Shown here piece after piece: positions 32,496-39,741 of a stretch of DNA of 64,000 nucleotides. The notes beneath the pieces are model-generated. The model was not told where the DNA came from, did not search any database, and saw only the letters and a list, made by a program, of their open reading frames with translations. Numbering within the stretch: position 1 is the stretch's first letter; the number at the start of each line of letters is the position of its first letter. The translations under genes and the position numbers were made by a program. Origin of the DNA: Sediminispirochaeta smaragdinae DSM 11293 (GTDB taxonomy: Bacteria > Spirochaetota > Spirochaetia > DSM-16054 > Sediminispirochaetaceae); contig NC_014364.1 in assembly GCF_000143985.1 (NCBI RefSeq), positions 186,001 to 250,000 on the forward strand, in the 5' to 3' direction.

Positions 32496-32541
32496 GCCAT
32501 ATAGTATACACGAAAAGGGCGACTCGATAAAGGATGTTTGA

Positions 32542-32554
32542 TGTTATTATAACA
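32542..32554. promoter_or_regulatory. TGTTA-type palindrome near deoR-1
   Basis: TGTTA and TAACA surround TTA, 47 bp upstream of the DeoR-1 start codon. The half-sites match those of the palindrome at 32642-32658, supporting a shared operator. Confidence 0.55.
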
Positions 32555-32613
32555 CAATGATGTGAACTATAGATAAAAACTGTCATATACCAAAGCACAT
32601 AATAAAATATTTC

Positions 32614-32642
32614 TTGACCTAAGGAATATAGCGTTCTAAAAT
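32614..32642 (+). promoter_or_regulatory. Promoter of sugar ABC operon 1
   Basis: TTGACC (32614-32619) and TAAAAT (32637-32642) are 17 bp apart. The operator palindrome begins on the last base of the -10 box. Confidence 0.7.
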
Positions 32643-32658
32643 TAACAATCAATGTTAA
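32642..32658. promoter_or_regulatory. Probable DeoR-1 operator
   Basis: TTAACA and TGTTAA form a perfect inverted repeat with a 5-bp spacer (ATCAA), placed across the predicted transcription start of ABC operon 1. A further small hairpin, ACCTGA-TTTT-TCAGGT at 32677-32692, lies directly before the AAGGAGGA ribosome binding site. Confidence 0.62.
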
Positions 32659-32707
32659 AAAAGTAACATAAATATGACCTGATTTTTCAGGTATACAAGG
32701 AGGAGCC

Positions 32708-33700
32708 ATGAAGAAGATCGTTCTTATTATCGTGATCGTTCTTGTACTGTTGCCGTTGCATCTCTTCGCCGGTGGGCAAAAAGATGCCGCAGACGCGAAT
32801 AAGTACGAGATTGTGACAGTCGTAAAGATCACGGGAATTCCTTGGTTCAATCGTCTTGAAGAAGGAGTTGATGCGGCTGCCAAAGATCTTGACGTGAATG
32901 CTTACCAAATTGGACCATCCGATGCAGACCCTGCTCAGCAGGTCAAGATGGTGGAAGACTTGATAAGTAAAGGCGTTGATGCCATCTGCATTACACCAAA
33001 TGATGCTACCGCTCTCGAACCTGTGTTCCAGAAGGCTAAAGAGAAGGGCATATTAATCCTGACCCATGAATCACCGGATCAGGCGGGTAAGGATGTCGAT
33101 ATCGAGCTTATCGATAATGTGGAATTTGGTCGCCATACCTGGGATATGCTTGTTAAATACATGGGTGATAAAGGGCAATACGCCATTTTTGTAGGCGGCC
33201 TTACCGTCCCCCTTCACAACCTTTGGGCAGATGAAGGCCTTAAATATGCAAAGGAGCACTACCCTGGGCTCGAGCTGGTAACCAGCCGGATTCCCTGCGG
33301 TGAGGACCAGGAACTTGCCAAGCAAAAGACGCTTGAGCTGCTGAAAACTTATCCGGATTTGAAGGGTATCATCGGTTTCGGAAGTCTGGGACCTCCGGGA
33401 GCTGCTCAGGCCTTGAAGGAAAAAGGCCTGGCTGGAAAGGTTGCCGTTGTCGGAAACGTCATTCCCGGACATGCTGCGCCCTATTTGAAGGACGGATCCA
33501 TGAGCCATGGTGTTCTCTGGGATCCGAAGGATGCCGGCTACTCTCTGACTTACGTGGCAAAGTATCTTCTTGACGGCGGTAGCCTTGCCGACTTGAAAGA
33601 GATTCCCGGAATCGGTGCCGTTGTAGTGGATGGGGATGTTATCAAGGTTGATGCCATGGCTGATATCACAAAGGAAAATGTTGACAGTTTCGGTTTCTGA
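32708..33700 (+). CDS. Sugar ABC substrate-binding protein (operon 1; RhaS/LsrB-like)
   Basis: A 330-residue periplasmic-binding-protein-type protein. The signal peptide ends LHLFAGGQKD, the same pattern as other exported proteins in the window. GIPWFNRLEEGVDAAAK, GPSDADPAQQVKMVEDLISKGVDAI, PNDATALEPVF and HESPDQAG resemble the pentose/deoxyhexose and autoinducer-2 binding group. With an ATPase, two permeases and a rhamnulokinase-like kinase behind it, a 6-deoxy sugar or similar is the likely ligand. A partial terminator follows, so it can be made in excess over the membrane parts. Confidence 0.87.
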   Translation: MKKIVLIIVIVLVLLPLHLFAGGQKDAADANKYEIVTVVKITGIPWFNRLEEGVDAAAKDLDVNAYQIGPSDADPAQQVKMVEDLISKGVDAICITPNDATALEPVFQKAKEKGILILTHESPDQAGKDVDIELIDNVEFGRHTWDMLVKYMGDKGQYAIFVGGLTVPLHNLWADEGLKYAKEHYPGLELVTSRIPCGEDQELAKQKTLELLKTYPDLKGIIGFGSLGPPGAAQALKEKGLAGKVAVVGNVIPGHAAPYLKDGSMSHGVLWDPKDAGYSLTYVAKYLLDGGSLADLKEIPGIGAVVVDGDVIKVDAMADITKENVDSFGF

Positions 33701-33723
33701 TTTGGTCGGCTGTTTTTCTTATT

Positions 33724-33754
33724 ACCGGCGCCGTATTCTGCGACGCCGGTTTTT
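33724..33754 (+). terminator. Hairpin with T-run after the SBP-1 gene
   Basis: ACCGGCGCCG and CGACGCCGGT pair with one mismatch across TATTCTG, followed by TTTT. It likely lowers read-through from the binding protein into the ATPase gene. Confidence 0.75.
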
Positions 33755-33775
33755 ACAAGCGAAAGTAGAGGAGTT

Positions 33776-35278
33776 ATGGAAACACTTTTTCTTTCAATGA
33801 AGCAGATTACAAAAGTGTATGCTGGGGTTCGTGCTCTGGACGGGGTAGATTTTTCCATCGCTCGCGGGGAAATACATTGTCTGGCTGGTACGAATGGTTC
33901 GGGAAAGTCGACATTAGTTAAGATTATTTCCGGAGTTGTAGCTCCCGAAGCGGGAGCGGAAATCATCATGGATGGAGAACTGCTGGATCAGCATACCTCT
34001 CGGACGGCCATTAGTCATGGTGTAGAGGTAATCTATCAGGACCTTTCGCTTTTTCCGAATTTAACAGTGGCGGAAAATATTGCTGTGAGTAGCAATATTG
34101 CCCAACGGCGATATCTCATGGATTGGAAGCGTGCCGAAACGACGGCCACAAAGGCCATGAACAGGATTGGGATTTCTATTCCTTTGGATGCCAGAGTAGG
34201 TGAACTCTCCATGGCGGACCAGCAGTTGGTGGCTATTTGCAGGGCTCTTACTGGTGATGTTCGGTTGTTGATTATGGATGAACCTACTACAGCCCTGACG
34301 AAGAAGGAGATTGATGCCCTTTTGCGTGTTGTTATTGAGCTAAAAAATAAGGGGATTGCCAGCCTGTTTATTAGTCATAAACTTAACGAAGTAATGCAGA
34401 TTGCCGAACGCGTCACAGTTCTCAGAGACGGAACATTAATCGGTACATACGACGGCAAAACAATTGATGATAAAAAATTAGAATTTCTTATGACAGGAGA
34501 GACCTCTGTGTATGAGCCCTATCATGTATCTCCTGACCGTAATGGGAAACCCATTCTTCGACTGGAAAATTTTTCCAGGAACCATAGTTTTTGTAATGTA
34601 AGTCTGGAAGTCTATTCAGGAGAAATAGTCGGCATAACAGGGCTTTTAGGTTCTGGAAGGAGTGAACTTGCTCTTTCTATTTTCGGCTTTCATCCTGCAG
34701 ACTCGGGACGGATGGAGATGAACGGTGAGGAGGTTTCGATTGATTCGGTTGAAACTGCCAAACACCACGGAATTGCTTATGTGCCGGAAGATCGGATCCA
34801 TCAGGGACTGGTAATGGATCAGTCGGTTTCCAGAAACCTGGTGGCGACCGTTATCGATCGTCTTCAGGGGAAAACTTCACTTATCGATACAAAAAAACTG
34901 CATGAGACCGTTGCCTATTGGGTTGAGACGCTAAAAATCAAAGTGCCTTCCCTGGATGCACCGGTAAAGACCCTATCCGGCGGGAATCAGCAGCGGATTG
35001 TTCTCGGAAAATGGATAGCTACCGAACCCCGACTCTTTATTCTTGATAACCCGACCGTCGGTATAGATGTTTCCGCAAAAAGCAGTATCCATAAGACGAT
35101 AAAAAAACTGGCACGGGAGGGAATGGGTGTCATCATCATTTCAGATGAGATTTCCGAGGTGCTGAACAATTGTTCGAGAATTTTAGTGATGCATAAAGGG
35201 CGTATTATCGGGTCCTTTGATACAACCGAGGCCAGTGAAGAAGAGATTCAGGCCTTCATCGAATCGCAAAGTATATAG
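33776..35278 (+). CDS. Sugar ABC ATP-binding protein with two ATPase domains (operon 1)
   Basis: A 500-residue RbsA/XylG-type ATPase. The first half has GTNGSGKST, the LSMADQQLVAICRAL signature and LLIMDEPTTALT. The second half has the usual altered Walker A (GLLGSGRSE), LSGGNQQRIVLGKWIA and FILDNPTVGIDVSAK, in which the Walker B glutamate is Asn, as expected for a weak or inactive second site. It drives the two permeases that follow. It ends 2 nt before the first permease gene. Confidence 0.93.
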   Translation: METLFLSMKQITKVYAGVRALDGVDFSIARGEIHCLAGTNGSGKSTLVKIISGVVAPEAGAEIIMDGELLDQHTSRTAISHGVEVIYQDLSLFPNLTVAENIAVSSNIAQRRYLMDWKRAETTATKAMNRIGISIPLDARVGELSMADQQLVAICRALTGDVRLLIMDEPTTALTKKEIDALLRVVIELKNKGIASLFISHKLNEVMQIAERVTVLRDGTLIGTYDGKTIDDKKLEFLMTGETSVYEPYHVSPDRNGKPILRLENFSRNHSFCNVSLEVYSGEIVGITGLLGSGRSELALSIFGFHPADSGRMEMNGEEVSIDSVETAKHHGIAYVPEDRIHQGLVMDQSVSRNLVATVIDRLQGKTSLIDTKKLHETVAYWVETLKIKVPSLDAPVKTLSGGNQQRIVLGKWIATEPRLFILDNPTVGIDVSAKSSIHKTIKKLAREGMGVIIISDEISEVLNNCSRILVMHKGRIIGSFDTTEASEEEIQAFIESQSI

Positions 35279-35280
35279 GG

Positions 35281-36297
35281 ATGACGAGTATGAAACGTTT
35301 CATGAAAACCCATGAATTCCATGTATTGGTGGTTGTTCTTATTCTCTCTGCTGCCATCACCGCGGTAAATCCGAATTTTCTTACCTTGGAGAATGGATTT
35401 GATCTTTTGAAAAGCTATTCTTTTATGGGTGTTCTGGCCATCGGGATTCTTTTTGTTCTGATCTCCGGAGGGATCGATATTTCATTTGCTGCCACGGCAA
35501 CCGTTGCTGAGTATGTGATGGCGGTAGTGAGTATCAAGTTGGGCGGAAATATGATTACATCATTGCTCCTTGCCACTCTGGTAGGTCTCCTGCTGGGAGC
35601 CTTTAACGGCTTTCTCATCTCAAAGTTCAAGATTGCCCCTATCATAACGACCATTGCCACCATGAATTTTTACTATGGAATCCTTACGGTGATAACCGGC
35701 GGGAAGTGGATCTATGCCCTTCCCGAATGGTTTCGCGCCTTCGCCGATATTAGGGTTTTTACCCTTGTTTCCAGGGCTGGAACGCCCTATGGGCTTTCCG
35801 TCATTACCCTTTTCTGGGCAGTGATTACCGTTTTGGCTTTTTTTCTCCTCCGTTATACAATGCTTGGTCGGGGTATCTACGCCATTGGCGGGGATATAGG
35901 CTCGGCCGAACGGGTCGGTTTCCCTGTGAGACGGCTTCAGATTTTTGTTTATTCCTTTATGGGCATGATGGCCGGGATTGCCGGTGTAATTCAGGCGTTG
36001 CTTGTACAAACCGTTGCACCGAACTCCATAGTCGGAAAGGAGTTGGATGTTATTGCCGCGGTTGTGCTTGGCGGAGCAAGCCTTTCCGGTGGTTTCGGGA
36101 GTGTCGGTGGAACCCTGTTGGGAGTTTTTCTTATTGCCGTCGTCAAAAACGGAATGACCCTCGTCAAGATCCCGGCCGTTTGGTACGACGTCTTTATCGG
36201 TGCGGTTATTCTCATTAGTGTTGGATTTACCTCTTGGCAAGGGAAAAAAGGATATCACCAGGCCGTTATCGATATCGAAAAAGAGGAGGCCGCATAA
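35281..36297 (+). CDS. Sugar ABC permease 1 (operon 1)
   Basis: A 338-residue branched-chain/sugar-type permease with about eight to ten helices. LFVLISGGIDISFAATA near residue 60 and GGDIGSAERVGFPVRRLQIFVYSFMGMMAG are features of the RbsC/AraH family. Its stop overlaps the next ATG as TAATG, so the two permeases are translationally coupled and likely form a heterodimer, as in LsrC/LsrD and RhaP/RhaQ systems. Confidence 0.9.
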   Translation: MTSMKRFMKTHEFHVLVVVLILSAAITAVNPNFLTLENGFDLLKSYSFMGVLAIGILFVLISGGIDISFAATATVAEYVMAVVSIKLGGNMITSLLLATLVGLLLGAFNGFLISKFKIAPIITTIATMNFYYGILTVITGGKWIYALPEWFRAFADIRVFTLVSRAGTPYGLSVITLFWAVITVLAFFLLRYTMLGRGIYAIGGDIGSAERVGFPVRRLQIFVYSFMGMMAGIAGVIQALLVQTVAPNSIVGKELDVIAAVVLGGASLSGGFGSVGGTLLGVFLIAVVKNGMTLVKIPAVWYDVFIGAVILISVGFTSWQGKKGYHQAVIDIEKEEAA

Positions 36298-37274
36298 TGA
36301 AACGGAAAGAATTGCGGGTTTTGACCATTATCATGGTTCTCTCTTTTGTGTTTATGACGGTGCTCAATCCTCGAGATTTTCTGCGAGCCGGAAACTTCCA
36401 GGGTATGGCTTTTCAGCTTCCTGAGTTGGGGGTTCTGTCGCTTGCCATGATGATCGTTATGCTTACGGGTGGTATAAATCTTTCCATTATCGCTACTGCC
36501 GATCTCGCCGGTATTGTTGCTGCGATGATTCTTACGATTCCGAAGTTTGGCGGAGTTCAAGCTCCCGGATGGCTGGTTATGCTTGCTCTTGTAGGGGCAA
36601 TTGCAGCCGCATTACTCGTTGGGTTGTTAAACGGAGTATTAATTGCTTATATCGGTGTTGCTCCCATTCTTACCACTTTGGGTACAATGACCCTTATAAA
36701 CGGTATAACTATCGTTTTAACAAAGGGGTATGTCATCTCCGGTTTTCCGCCAGCGGTTCGCTTTATCGGAAACGGGATGCTTTTGGGAATCCCGTTTCCA
36801 CTTCTTCTTTTTGGGCTGCTCGCAGTCGTTATGGCCATTTTCTTGAATCGTACACCAACCGGATTTAATATTTACATGTACGGTTCGAATGATGTTGCTA
36901 CTCACTTTTATGGTGGGAACAATGCCGGTATCATCTTGCGGACGTATCTTGTTTCCGGGCTGCTTTCCGGGTTTGCGGCTCTTATCATGATAAGCCGTTT
37001 TAATTCTGCCAAGGCAGGTTACGGTGCTTCTTATTTGCTTGTAACCATTCTTGCCGCTGTCCTTGGCGGGGTTAGTAGCGAGGGAGGTTTTGGACGGGTT
37101 TCCGGGCTTATCCTCTCGCTTGTTACATTACAGATTATATCCAGCGGCCTCAATCTACTAAGGGTAAGCTCGTTTATGACCATTGCAATCTGGGGTTTCG
37201 TAATGATTTTGGTAATGGTCGTAAATTACTACAGTGATAAGCGCAGGGAACGACTGCTGCGGACTCAAGGATGA
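36297..37274 (+). CDS. Sugar ABC permease 2 (operon 1)
   Basis: A 325-residue permease like the previous one. VMLTGGINLSIIATADLAGI and LGGVSSEGGFGRVSGLIL are conserved family blocks. The ATG at 36297 shares one base with the previous stop; the frame from 36234 overlaps the upstream gene and is not used. Having two different permease subunits with one ATPase and one binding protein matches the rhamnose and autoinducer-2 type importers. Confidence 0.9.
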   Translation: MKRKELRVLTIIMVLSFVFMTVLNPRDFLRAGNFQGMAFQLPELGVLSLAMMIVMLTGGINLSIIATADLAGIVAAMILTIPKFGGVQAPGWLVMLALVGAIAAALLVGLLNGVLIAYIGVAPILTTLGTMTLINGITIVLTKGYVISGFPPAVRFIGNGMLLGIPFPLLLFGLLAVVMAIFLNRTPTGFNIYMYGSNDVATHFYGGNNAGIILRTYLVSGLLSGFAALIMISRFNSAKAGYGASYLLVTILAAVLGGVSSEGGFGRVSGLILSLVTLQIISSGLNLLRVSSFMTIAIWGFVMILVMVVNYYSDKRRERLLRTQG

Positions 37275-37287
37275 AAGGAGCCTTTTC

Positions 37288-38763
37288 ATGAGCGGAAAAG
37301 AGATACATTGTGTCGGATTTGATTGCGGAAACTCATCAATCAGAACGGTACTGGGACACTTCGACGGCACGAATATTGAAGTAGAACTTATTCAGCAGGT
37401 TCCCAACGGAACGGTTCGAGTCGAGGGGTACGATTACTGGGATATCCTGCATATTTTTTCTCAAATGCAGCAAGGCCTGAAACAGGCGGTTGCCGCTGCC
37501 GGCGGTACGGTGGCTTCTGCAGGCATTTCAACCTGGGGAATAGATTTCGGGCTTTTCGGCCCTTCCGGCCAGCTTCTTGGTAATCCCCTCTGCTATCGCA
37601 ACGAACTGGGAGGGCTTGGGCTCGGAACCCTCGGCGAAGAGAGCAGAAAAAAGATGTTCGAACAGAGCGGAATTCAAAATCATCCCATGAATTCCGTTTA
37701 TCAGTTTGTGGGGATTCGGGACCATCTTCCCGAATATTACCGCCTTGCAGAAAAAATGATGTTAACCCCCGATCTCCTTAACTTTCTTTTTACAGGGAGC
37801 TTTAATACCGAAACATCCATCGCCTCGACCACTCAATTGATGAATATGCGTTCGGGCAGGTTTGACGACAGCCTGTTCGATATTGCGGGGATCAAAAAGG
37901 GGATCATGCCCCCTGTTGTCGACCATGGTACGGTGCGCGGCATGCTCCGCCAGGACATTGCCGACTATTTGGATATTGCTCCGCTACCCTTTGTTGCTGT
38001 TCCCAGCCATGACACGGCTGCTGCGGTGGTAACGGTGCCCTCTCTTGAAGGGCCCTTTGCCTTTATCAGTTCGGGTACCTGGTCTCTCATCGGTACCGAG
38101 CTTTCTGCACCTTTGATCAACGATGAGGTCTACAACTGCGAATTGGCCAACGAGGGGGGAGCCTGTGGCACGATTACTCTCCTCAAAAATTCCGCAGGAA
38201 TGCACATCCTTCAGAATGTTAAAAACGAGCTTGAGATGAGGGAAAATCGTCGTTTCGCTTGGGATGAGGTTGTGGATCTTTCTCTGAAGGCCGCTGCTTT
38301 TCTCGGAGACGAGAAGATCCCGCTTTTCGATCCCAACCACCCTTCTCTGTATAATCCCGACAGCATGATTCAGGCCCTCCAGCTACTTACCGGGGAAAAG
38401 AAACTCGATAACATTTTGGCTGGAATTTATGCATCCCTTGCCTGTAACTACGGAGCTGCCATTTGCGACATTGAGAAAATAACCGGTACCGAATACCCTG
38501 TTATTCATATTATCGGCGGCGGTTGCAGAAACGATCATCTGAACCAAATGACGGCCGATATTTCCGGTAAACCGGTTGTTGCCGGCCCTGTTGAGGCAAC
38601 TTCTCTCGGGACCATTGCCGTACAGCTCATGCACCACGTTCCGGGACTTGGACTTACGGATATCCGCAAGATCGTTTCCGATTCGGTGCAACCTCTGCGT
38701 TTCGAGCCGAAGGTAGGTAGGGATAGACTCTACCAGCGGTACGAAGAGCTTTTGAAGCCCTGA
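37288..38763 (+). CDS. FGGY-family carbohydrate kinase (rhamnulokinase-like)
   Basis: A 491-residue sugar kinase. GFDCGNSSIRTVLGHFD at the start, GISTWGIDFGLFGPSG (with the probable catalytic Asp), VPSHDTAAAVV, FISSGTWSLIG and IIGGGCRNDHLNQMTADISGKPVVAGPVEATSLG follow the FGGY fold and are closest to L-rhamnulokinase/L-fuculokinase type sequences. It would phosphorylate a ketose to the substrate for the class II aldolase at 43143. No sugar isomerase is found in the window, so the imported sugar may be a ketose already or an isomerase lies elsewhere. GGAGCC before ATG 37288 is the ribosome binding site. Confidence 0.87.
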   Translation: MSGKEIHCVGFDCGNSSIRTVLGHFDGTNIEVELIQQVPNGTVRVEGYDYWDILHIFSQMQQGLKQAVAAAGGTVASAGISTWGIDFGLFGPSGQLLGNPLCYRNELGGLGLGTLGEESRKKMFEQSGIQNHPMNSVYQFVGIRDHLPEYYRLAEKMMLTPDLLNFLFTGSFNTETSIASTTQLMNMRSGRFDDSLFDIAGIKKGIMPPVVDHGTVRGMLRQDIADYLDIAPLPFVAVPSHDTAAAVVTVPSLEGPFAFISSGTWSLIGTELSAPLINDEVYNCELANEGGACGTITLLKNSAGMHILQNVKNELEMRENRRFAWDEVVDLSLKAAAFLGDEKIPLFDPNHPSLYNPDSMIQALQLLTGEKKLDNILAGIYASLACNYGAAICDIEKITGTEYPVIHIIGGGCRNDHLNQMTADISGKPVVAGPVEATSLGTIAVQLMHHVPGLGLTDIRKIVSDSVQPLRFEPKVGRDRLYQRYEELLKP

Positions 38764-38800
38764 ACTCGAGGTCTCTGTACATCCCCAAAATCGCACTTTC

Positions 38801-38830
38801 CCGATAGCTGCCTTGATAGGCAGCTATCGG
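38801..38830. terminator. Bidirectional-type hairpin after the kinase gene
   Basis: CCGATAGCTGCC and GGCAGCTATCGG form a 12-bp perfect stem with a TTGATA loop, between the kinase stop and the convergent DUF4405 stop. A T-rich stretch follows on the plus strand (TGTTTTA). Confidence 0.82.
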
Positions 38831-38838
38831 TGCGTGTT

Positions 38839-39072
38839 TTATGCGTGTTGGTCCGCTCGTTTGGATTTCTTGCGAAGATTGGCTTTTATCCAATTCCAGT
38901 TAAACACGATGTGCAAGGTAACTATGCCAAGAAAAATGAATCCGGTGATGGAGTGGATTCCATACATCAGTGAATAAAACAGCCCGAATTTCATGAAGAT
39001 CCCGGAGATCCCCTGAACGAGCAAAGAAAGGAAAAGGATTGGGTTGATAATAAGAAGCGCTTTTTTATTCAT
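38839..39072 (-). CDS. Small two-helix membrane protein, DUF4405-like (possible heme b partner)
   Basis: A 77-residue protein starting at ATG 39072 and overlapping the DOMON gene by 4 nt. Two or three hydrophobic helices (residues 5-25, 32-58) carry His40 in YGIHSITGF and His54 in VTLHIVFNWNW, resembling the histidine pattern of DUF4405/b-type cytochrome helices. The charged tail is cytoplasmic. With the exported DOMON protein upstream it could form a small membrane redox pair; heme binding is not shown. Confidence 0.68.
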   Translation of the reverse strand: MNKKALLIINPILFLSLLVQGISGIFMKFGLFYSLMYGIHSITGFIFLGIVTLHIVFNWNWIKANLRKKSKRADQHA

Positions 39073-39572
39073 AGCGGTAAGCTCCCCGATCCCCTGCCTT
39101 TGTGACGTGCAGTTAGATTGTCTTTCTCTCCCCATGCCGTAATCACCGTGTATTCTTTTCCCTCTTCGAGGAGTTTATCGTATACATCCCTGCTGTTTTT
39201 TGGAATCCGGAAGGTAATAGAGGTTTCTCCTCCGCTTTCGGTTCCCTGAATAATCTCTACATCGGAGGAACCACCTAGTGCCACATCACTCTTGTGGCTA
39301 AAGGTTCTGTGCCCATAGTGATCCTCCAAAACAACTGCACCCTTGTCATCCACATAGCCAATGTACATATCGGCGCCCTTCATCTTATTCTCCGGTTCTA
39401 TGCCGACGGCTATCCAGCCGGTGGTCTTTGCGGACATGGTTATGAGGACATACTCGCCTTCCGCTTTCCAGGTCACGGTTACTCCGGCGATTTCTCTCGT
39501 GCTTTCGGTTGCTGCAGCTAAGGGGGTAAGTATCAGAAAAGCCAGGAACAAAATAAACAATACTCTTTTCAT
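39069..39572 (-). CDS. Exported DOMON-domain protein
   Basis: A 167-residue secreted protein with signal peptide (residues 1-21, FLILTPLAAA). The mature part is mostly a beta-sandwich: TVTWKAEGEYVLITMSAKTTGWIAVGIEPENKMKGADMYIGYV is a DOMON pattern, a fold that binds heme or sugars and is often tied to cytochrome b561-type membrane proteins. VLEDHYGHRTF has further possible ligands. It is the first gene of a two-gene unit with the DUF4405-like protein. Electron transfer outside the membrane or carbohydrate binding are both possible. Confidence 0.77.
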   Translation of the reverse strand: MKRVLFILFLAFLILTPLAAATESTREIAGVTVTWKAEGEYVLITMSAKTTGWIAVGIEPENKMKGADMYIGYVDDKGAVVLEDHYGHRTFSHKSDVALGGSSDVEIIQGTESGGETSITFRIPKNSRDVYDKLLEEGKEYTVITAWGEKDNLTARHKGRGSGSLPL

Positions 39573-39701
39573 AACAAACTCCTTGCAGCAATCATAGTAA
39601 AACAGTAAACAACCGGCAAATTTTCTTTAATGGGACGGGGTACGAATTTCTGCGGCATGAAAAATGGTTTGGACTTGAAATTTCCAGGGATACTTCAGAA
39701 C

Positions 39702-39733
39702 CTAACGTGCCGCGCTACATCGCGGCACGTTAG
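39702..39733. terminator. Perfect 13-bp hairpin after the glycyl-radical enzyme gene
   Basis: CTAACGTGCCGCG and CGCGGCACGTTAG pair across CTACAT, 9 nt beyond the enzyme's stop (minus strand). There is no long U run, so it may act as a terminator or an mRNA-end stabiliser. Confidence 0.65.
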
Positions 39734-39741
39734 CTATTCAT

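Noticed and set aside
38801-39733. Hairpins at 38801 and 39702 as a mobile repeat pair (REP-like)
   Set aside because: Their stems are unrelated in sequence and each lies at a gene end, so terminator roles are simpler.
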